Shown here in pieces: positions 5,586 through 9,344 of a DNA stretch of 9,344 nucleotides. The first letter of the stretch is position 1, and the number at the start of each line of letters is the position of its first letter. The notes below the pieces were generated by a model. The model saw only the letters and a list, made by a program, of their open reading frames with translations. It did no database searches and had not been told where the DNA came from. The stretch comes from Syntrophomonadaceae bacterium (lineage in GTDB: Bacteria > Bacillota_D > Dethiobacteria > DTU022 > UBA8154): positions 1 through 9,344 of the forward strand of contig SKMY01000274.1 of NCBI GenBank assembly GCA_007120815.1, read 5' to 3'. A program made the position numbers and the translations under genes.

Positions 5586-7070
5586 TTAGTTCCACTTTTC
5601 GTGCTTCTGCTTTTCTCTTTTGTCTTTCTTCGCGTATTTTTGTTGCCCCTTGCCTTTTTTATCTTCCCGGCCACCCTTGAACTGCTTTTGTTTCCATGAT
5701 GGAGTGGAAGGCCTTTTCCCCTCGGTCTTGAAATCTCTGGATTTTTTCTTATGCAGGGGAGCTTCTTCTGTTAAACGTACCGGCGTGGTATCGGGTTCAC
5801 GGGTTAAAATTTTTAGAGCGGCGGCCAGCAAAGTTATCGAGTCTTTTTCCTCCAGCAGCGACTGCGCAATATCCTTATATTCACTAATATCTTCCCCTTC
5901 GGATGTTTGAATAATTTTTTCTGCAGTCAGGCGCTGCTGCCCTTCCAGGGCCTGGCTCATGGTTGGAGGAGATTGGCGGATAATGCGTTTCTTGGTCATT
6001 TTTTCAATAAACCTTAAGTGTTCCATCTCCCGGGGTGTTACAAAGGTAAAGGCCATGCCGGCTTTACCCAACCGTCCTGTACGCCCGATACGGTGAACAT
6101 AGCTTTCCGGATCCTGGGGAATATCGAAGTTGTAAATGTGTGTTACGTCACCAATGTCCAGCCCCCTGGCGGCCACATCCGTTGCAACAAGAATTTCTGT
6201 GAAACCTTTCCTGAAACTATTCATTACGCTGTCGCGCCTGGCCTGGGTCAGGTCTCCGTGGATTCCTTCCGCCGAATAGCCCCGCTTGTTCAGCGCTTCG
6301 TAGATTTCATCAACCCGCCTTTTCGTGCGCCCAAAAATGATGGCGCGTTCCGGGGAGTGTATATCCAGCAGTCGACAGAGAATATCAAATTTCTGCCTTT
6401 CATGAGTTTCAAGGTAATACTGCTCAATACTTGGAACGGTCATTTCCCTGGATTTAACCTGAATGGTTTCCGGGTCTTTCATAAATCGCCGGGCCAACTC
6501 TTGAATGGGCCTCGGCATAGTTGCTGAAAAAAGCAAGGTTTGCCGTTCCTCCGGAACTTCTTTTAGAATTGTCTCAATATCTTCTATGAAGCCCATGTTG
6601 AGCATTTCATCGGCTTCATCCAGAACAACAGTGGAAACCTGCGATAGGCGTATAGTTTTCCTGCGCATGTGGTCCATCAAGCGGCCTGGCGTTCCCACGA
6701 TAATCTGCGGCTTGTTTTTTAAGGCCCTGATCTGCCTGTTGATATCCTGTCCACCGTATATCGGTAGCGCGCGGATACGTTTAACCTGGCCGATGGAATT
6801 AAGTTCCTCAGCCACCTGTACGGCCAACTCTCGGGTCGGGGCAACCACAAGACCCTCTATTTGTTCTGTCCCCTGTTGGATTTTTTCTATCATGGGAATG
6901 CCAAATGCTGCAGTCTTTCCTGTTCCTGTCTGAGCCTGCCCAATGATATCACGACTGGCTAAAGCGGGTGGAATGGCCAGTTCCTGGATGGGCGTGGTTG
7001 TCTCAAACCCCATATGGGATACAGCCTGCAGCAGCGGTTGGCTTAAACCCATTTCTTCAAAAATCGGCAT
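5586..7070 (-). CDS. cshA: DEAD-box ATP-dependent RNA helicase (CshA-like)
   Basis: The 494-residue protein unwinds RNA duplexes with ATP; in Firmicutes CshA works in cold adaptation, ribosome assembly and mRNA decay. All core motifs are intact: Q motif GFETTTPIQ (21-29), motif I AQTGTGKT (46-53), Ia PTRELA (78-83), Ib TPGR (127-130), II DEAD (151-154), III SAT (182-184), IV IIFGRTK, V ARGLD and [11 protein letters not shown] linker and dimer-type region follows, then a strongly basic tail of about 50 residues (from about 440, rich in Lys, Arg and Gln) expected to bind RNA. The start ATG 7070 is preceded by AAGGAGAT with an 8-base spacer. A cold-shock protein gene lies upstream on the same strand, 97 bases away, so the two are probably transcribed together in part. 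CshB or DeaD-type helicases are alternatives, but length and motif wording favour CshA. Confidence 0.93.
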   Translation of the reverse strand: MPIFEEMGLSQPLLQAVSHMGFETTTPIQELAIPPALASRDIIGQAQTGTGKTAAFGIPMIEKIQQGTEQIEGLVVAPTRELAVQVAEELNSIGQVKRIRALPIYGGQDINRQIRALKNKPQIIVGTPGRLMDHMRRKTIRLSQVSTVVLDEADEMLNMGFIEDIETILKEVPEERQTLLFSATMPRPIQELARRFMKDPETIQVKSREMTVPSIEQYYLETHERQKFDILCRLLDIHSPERAIIFGRTKRRVDEIYEALNKRGYSAEGIHGDLTQARRDSVMNSFRKGFTEILVATDVAARGLDIGDVTHIYNFDIPQDPESYVHRIGRTGRLGKAGMAFTFVTPREMEHLRFIEKMTKKRIIRQSPPTMSQALEGQQRLTAEKIIQTSEGEDISEYKDIAQSLLEEKDSITLLAAALKILTREPDTTPVRLTEEAPLHKKKSRDFKTEGKRPSTPSWKQKQFKGGREDKKGKGQQKYAKKDKREKQKHEKWN

Positions 7071-7100
7071 CTATTATGATCTCCTTTTCTTTTTATACTA

Positions 7101-7143
7101 GTGAATAAATAAGGACACTTCCGGCAAAGCCAGAAATGCCCTT
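7101..7143 (-). terminator. Strand-specific hairpin between csp and helicase genes (partial terminator or processing site)
   Basis: On the minus-strand RNA, AAGGGCATTTCTGGC (7143-7129) and GCCGGAAGTGTCCTT (7125-7111) form an uninterrupted 15-bp stem around a UUU loop, with three G-U pairs. On the plus strand those three would be A-C mismatches, so the structure is built for minus-strand transcripts. The following ATTTATTCAC is only moderately U-rich, which suggests leaky termination or a stabilising 3' stem for csp mRNA rather than a full stop. Confidence 0.6.
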
Positions 7144-7168
7144 ATAGATCCCATCAATTTGTTTCGTC

Positions 7169-7375
7169 TTAAAGGCGAACGACGTTTGCCGCTTGCGGGC
7201 CGCGATTGCCTTCGACAACTTCAAATTGAACACTTTGCCCTTCATCCAGCGTTTTAAATCCGTCGCCTTCGATAGCAGAGAAGTGAACAAATACGTCCCG
7301 ACCTTCATCGCTTTCGATAAAGCCGTAACCTTTTTCTGCACTAAACCATTTTACTTTTCCATCCATCTTAATCAT
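7169..7375 (-). CDS. Cold-shock protein (CspA/CspB family, single cold-shock domain)
   Basis: The 68-residue protein is a five-stranded OB-fold RNA chaperone that binds single-stranded RNA and melts secondary structure in the cytoplasm. It shows GKVKWF (6-11), the RNP1 motif KGYGFI (15-20) and RNP2 VFVHF (28-32), and the usual ending GPQAANVV. The length is standard for the family. The start is slightly uncertain: AGGAGG lies only 3 bases before ATG 7375 and 12 bases before the second in-frame ATG 7366, so either [10 protein letters not shown] or MDGKVKW could be the true N-terminus. The gene has an extended -10 promoter and a leader of about 120 nt, and is followed by the hairpin and the helicase gene on the same strand. 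The copy cannot be matched to a named paralogue. Confidence 0.95.
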   Translation of the reverse strand: MIKMDGKVKWFSAEKGYGFIESDEGRDVFVHFSAIEGDGFKTLDEGQSVQFEVVEGNRGPQAANVVRL

Positions 7376-7458
7376 AGGCCTCCTCTTGAGGTTAAAATTT
7401 GGTCAAAAGCGGAATAAACGTGGAGCACCTTACGTCCTTACTGTGAAGCAGAGGCCTA
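7375..7458 (-). promoter_or_regulatory. csp leader helix that can cover the ribosome binding site
   Basis: In the minus-strand RNA, UAGGCCUC (7458-7451) is exactly complementary to GAGGCCUA (7382-7375), which contains the end of the AGGAGG Shine-Dalgarno sequence and the A of the first AUG. Sixty-eight bases lie between the arms. The helix would hide the start site, as in leaders of temperature-responsive csp genes. AGGCCU is self-complementary, so an accidental match is somewhat easier here than for a random octamer. Confidence 0.4.
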
Positions 7459-7500
7459 AAGATGATTCAGTTACATTCGCATCTTTTTAACACAAAAGTT

Positions 7501-7529
7501 ATTATATCACATAATAATCAAGTATGCAA
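7501..7529 (-). promoter_or_regulatory. Extended -10 promoter of the csp gene
   Basis: On the minus strand TTGCAT (7529-7524) and a perfect TATAAT (7506-7501) are 17 bp apart, and the -10 is preceded by TGA, making the extended form TGnTATAAT. The start is predicted near 7494, giving a leader of about 120 bases, as is usual for cold-shock genes. Confidence 0.8.
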
Positions 7530-7670
7530 ATAAATTATTTTTAGCACTGTGTCAATATCAAGCGGGTAATTTTTTTCTCATTCCAGCAAGGATTACATTA
7601 AAAGCATCAAAGCAGCTATTTAACGATGCCGACCCTTCTTGATAGGTCTAAATAAAAGAGCACACTACCA

Positions 7671-7715
7671 AGAGAAAATAAAGTTATCGGCCCTTCTTTA
7701 CCAAAAGGGCTGATA
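7671..7715 (-). terminator. Candidate terminator downstream of the transposase gene
   Basis: GCCCTT (7690-7695) and AAGGGC (7705-7710) form a perfect stem, and after one non-pairing position the flanks TATC (7685-7688) and GATA (7712-7715) also pair. On the minus strand the stem is followed by ACTTTATTTTCTCT (7683-7671), a broken U-tract. It would stop transposase transcription 40 to 85 bases past its stop and before the csp promoter. Confidence 0.45.
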
Positions 7716-7754
7716 GCAGCAGTTCTTTTTCAAAGCCCCTAAGCTAAGTAGAGG

Positions 7755-9134
7755 TTAAATTGTTTGCACATGAAGTATCTGGCGTAATAACTTTGAATAT
7801 CCTTCGGTACCTTTGTTTACCGCTGGAAAACCTCCTTTGCGAACATTTAGCACTCCCAAACCTACCTTTTTCGCAACTTGTTGGGCGCTGAGTTCCACGA
7901 TATCTTCTGTTTGAGGCTTCGTAAATAACGATGCATCCAACCCGGCCAGCGCATCTTTTAATATGCCTTCATAGAGCTTGCCTAACATGTTGAGGATGGC
8001 TTCCAGGCCTTTCTTGGACCATGAGCGCCCCCTTTTGGCTGTCCTTAGTTTGAAACGATCTACATTGGATTCAGCAGCTCCCATACCCCGCCAGGTTTCT
8101 GATACTTCAAATCCTTTCAAACTCAAGCGTTTCCGGTAGTCCATGGTAGATTCCTTATGAGCCTGCAGGCGCTCGCTAAGTTTGGCTATCTCCTCGTCTC
8201 TAGTGGGCACCATCGCTTTGTCTAGTACTTCTAGCAACGCGTCAGGATTATCTGCATTAACGTAGGAAAGCGCTTGCCGGGAAAGTTCCTTGTTGTTATG
8301 TAGTACCGTTCTGATTTCACGTTTCAGATGAAAACGGTCATATTGATAGATGGCATTTTTGAAATAGTCCACGCCACCGCGGATCCAGGAAGCAAAGTCA
8401 CCGTTAATAATGATGGGAATGCTGTCAATGTCCCGGTATTTCTCCACCACTCTCAAACGCACTCTGTCCCAGATACCTTCACCTTTTTCCAGGGTGTCGG
8501 AGGTAATATACATGGGATTTTTTAGACGGTAACCACCACCCTGGCGCTTTTCCCAGCCTTCATGGACTACAACCAGCTGGGTTTCGCGCTTTTTACGAGT
8601 CTTACGACCCTGTCTTTGTACTCCTGTCCAAAAACCATCGGCTTCGATAAAAAGGATATTAACCTTTTTCTTCTGCTCATTAGGTTCAAAAGTGTTTTTG
8701 AGCAACTCTGAAGAGTCGAGCAGTAACTGACGTATCTTTTCGTGGCTTAATACCTGGTTGCCGAAAAGATCTTCTAGCCGGTCGCGTACGTCTCTGTAGG
8801 ATGGGCCCTTCGTCGCCCAGAGCACCACCAGCTCTTTTAACCCGTCGCTAACCTGTGTGCTGTTAAGTCCTAAAACCTGGTCTAAAAGGAATACCCAATC
8901 GTTTTCTTCCCGGTCCCAGTAATAGCGCCGCTCAATGGTTACAGAACCAAGCATGGTAATGCAGGTTCTTTCTTTCTTCTCTTTGTATTCATATCTGCGT
9001 TTGTCCCTCTTTGCCATTAAAAAATCATCTAACAGCGAAAGGATTTGTACCATTGCTTGTTGAAATGTTTCTAAAGCGGTACTCCAAACTAATTTCTCCA
9101 ATTCCGCGAAACTCAACTTAATCTGGTCATTCAT
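7755..9134 (-). CDS. ISLre2-family (UPF0236) transposase
   Basis: The 459-residue protein is the DDE-type transposase of an ISLre2 element. An N-terminal region (1-110) carries the family block TMLGSVTIERRYYW. The catalytic core shows EADGFW with D166, INGDFASWI with D246, YDRFHLKRE, and GMGAAESNVDRFKLRTAKRGRSWSKKG with E355; these are the three expected acidic residues by position and context. Length fits the family (about 450-500), and no frameshift or internal stop is seen, so it may be active. ATG 9134 is preceded by GGAGG with a 9-base spacer. It is followed by a candidate terminator, then the csp promoter on the same strand. The C-terminus lacks other fused domains. Confidence 0.9.
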   Translation of the reverse strand: MNDQIKLSFAELEKLVWSTALETFQQAMVQILSLLDDFLMAKRDKRRYEYKEKKERTCITMLGSVTIERRYYWDREENDWVFLLDQVLGLNSTQVSDGLKELVVLWATKGPSYRDVRDRLEDLFGNQVLSHEKIRQLLLDSSELLKNTFEPNEQKKKVNILFIEADGFWTGVQRQGRKTRKKRETQLVVVHEGWEKRQGGGYRLKNPMYITSDTLEKGEGIWDRVRLRVVEKYRDIDSIPIIINGDFASWIRGGVDYFKNAIYQYDRFHLKREIRTVLHNNKELSRQALSYVNADNPDALLEVLDKAMVPTRDEEIAKLSERLQAHKESTMDYRKRLSLKGFEVSETWRGMGAAESNVDRFKLRTAKRGRSWSKKGLEAILNMLGKLYEGILKDALAGLDASLFTKPQTEDIVELSAQQVAKKVGLGVLNVRKGGFPAVNKGTEGYSKLLRQILHVQTI

Positions 9135-9278
9135 CTTGAGAGGCCTCCGTTCCTATGGTATTGTTTGCTGCTTTACCTTTTCTGGAACGAGGTCTCTCTT
9201 CCTGCTTACAGGAGTAAATTCCCTCTAAAAAAACCCCCCGCTAACATTTTACTCATAGAGAAGCCCGTTCCTAAATAA

Positions 9279-9296
9279 ATACTATAAAAATAGTAT
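9279..9296. repeat. Short AT-rich palindrome upstream of the transposase
   Basis: ATACTAT (9279-9285) and ATAGTAT (9290-9296) form a perfect 7-bp inverted repeat around AAAA. It lies outside the tentative IS end. It could be a protein site or a chance AT palindrome. The rest of 9135-9344 holds only the transposase ribosome binding site, the tentative IS end and a REP-like fragment; no gene is seen. Confidence 0.3.
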
Positions 9297-9313
9297 GAAA
9301 TTCTCCAGTATCT

Positions 9314-9332
9314 GAACGGCCTCTTGCTTCCC
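9314..9332 (-). repeat. Possible REP-arm fragment
   Basis: On the minus strand GGGAAGCAAGAGGCCGTTC resembles the left arm of the 2765-2854 repeat (GGGAAGCAGGGGACGGTTC), sharing the first eight bases and most of the rest with one small shift. No second arm is visible in the window, so this may be a truncated copy, a copy continuing beyond the window, or chance. Confidence 0.25.
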
Positions 9333-9344
9333 GGTGTATGCGAA

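Larger units (their letters stand above)
7561..9242 (-). mobile_element. ISLre2-like insertion sequence, ends tentative
   Basis: The transposase gene defines the element. Possible terminal repeats are AGCGGG-TAA-TTTTTTT (7561-7576) and, on the opposite strand, AGCGGG-GGG-TTTTTTT (9242-9227): 13 of 16 identical, but half of that is a T-run. They would give an element of 1682 bp, a reasonable ISLre2 size. The flanking bases (TCAATATCA and AACATTTTA) show no target duplication, so the ends may be wrong or the insertion old. If correct, the left end lies 31 bp upstream of the csp -35. Confidence 0.35.

Noticed and set aside
7093..7341. 82-codon minus-strand frame overlapping the csp gene
   Set aside because: It is an out-of-frame shadow of csp and has no ribosome binding site; its tail runs through the intergenic hairpin.
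7552..9251. Target-site duplication around the ISLre2 element
   Set aside because: The 9-base flanks outside the tentative ends do not match, so no duplication is claimed.

Overview
The window reads as a chromosomal segment of an anaerobic, low-to-mid GC Gram-positive bacterium (Clostridia; a Peptococcaceae or Desulfotomaculum-like host is my guess). Reasons: strong AGGAGG-type ribosome binding sites, sigma-A-like promoters, LexA (DinR)-type SOS boxes, a tungsten/molybdenum aldehyde:ferredoxin oxidoreductase, a clostridial 2-enoate-reductase-like iron-sulfur flavoenzyme and an ISLre2-family transposase. No tRNA, rRNA, CRISPR array or phage module is visible.

Layout. 1-705 (+) is the C-terminal third of an aldehyde:ferredoxin oxidoreductase closed by a strong terminator. 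808-2115 (+) is a Y-family translesion polymerase whose promoter is bracketed by two LexA-like boxes. 2126-2752 (+) is a mazEF toxin-antitoxin operon with a near-consensus promoter and a near-perfect palindrome between its -35 and -10. 2765-2854 is a nested inverted repeat (REP/MITE-like) in the convergent gap. 2893-4884 (-) is an FMN/[4Fe-4S]/FAD enoate-reductase-type enzyme. 4885-5169 is a divergent spacer holding an unexpected terminator-like hairpin. 5170-5520 (+) is an unidentified small membrane protein. 5586-7070 (-) is a CshA-like DEAD-box RNA helicase, preceded on the same strand by a cold-shock protein gene (7169-7375) with its own extended -10 promoter and a leader of about 120 nt. 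7755-9134 (-) is an ISLre2 (UPF0236) transposase with incompletely defined ends.

How the genes relate. The cold-shock protein and helicase form a plausible RNA-chaperone pair transcribed in one direction, with a strand-specific hairpin between them that could tune the csp:helicase ratio. The polymerase and mazEF are adjacent stress genes but have separate promoters, so I do not treat them as one operon. The oxidoreductases at the left and centre fit anaerobic fermentative or amino-acid/aldehyde metabolism but are not linked in an operon.

I do not see a clearly new multi-gene system. The points most worth a second look are regulatory: the mazEF operator, the paired SOS boxes, the csp leader that can cover its own ribosome binding site, the strand-polarised hairpin between csp and the helicase gene, and the terminator hairpin lying between two divergent genes.
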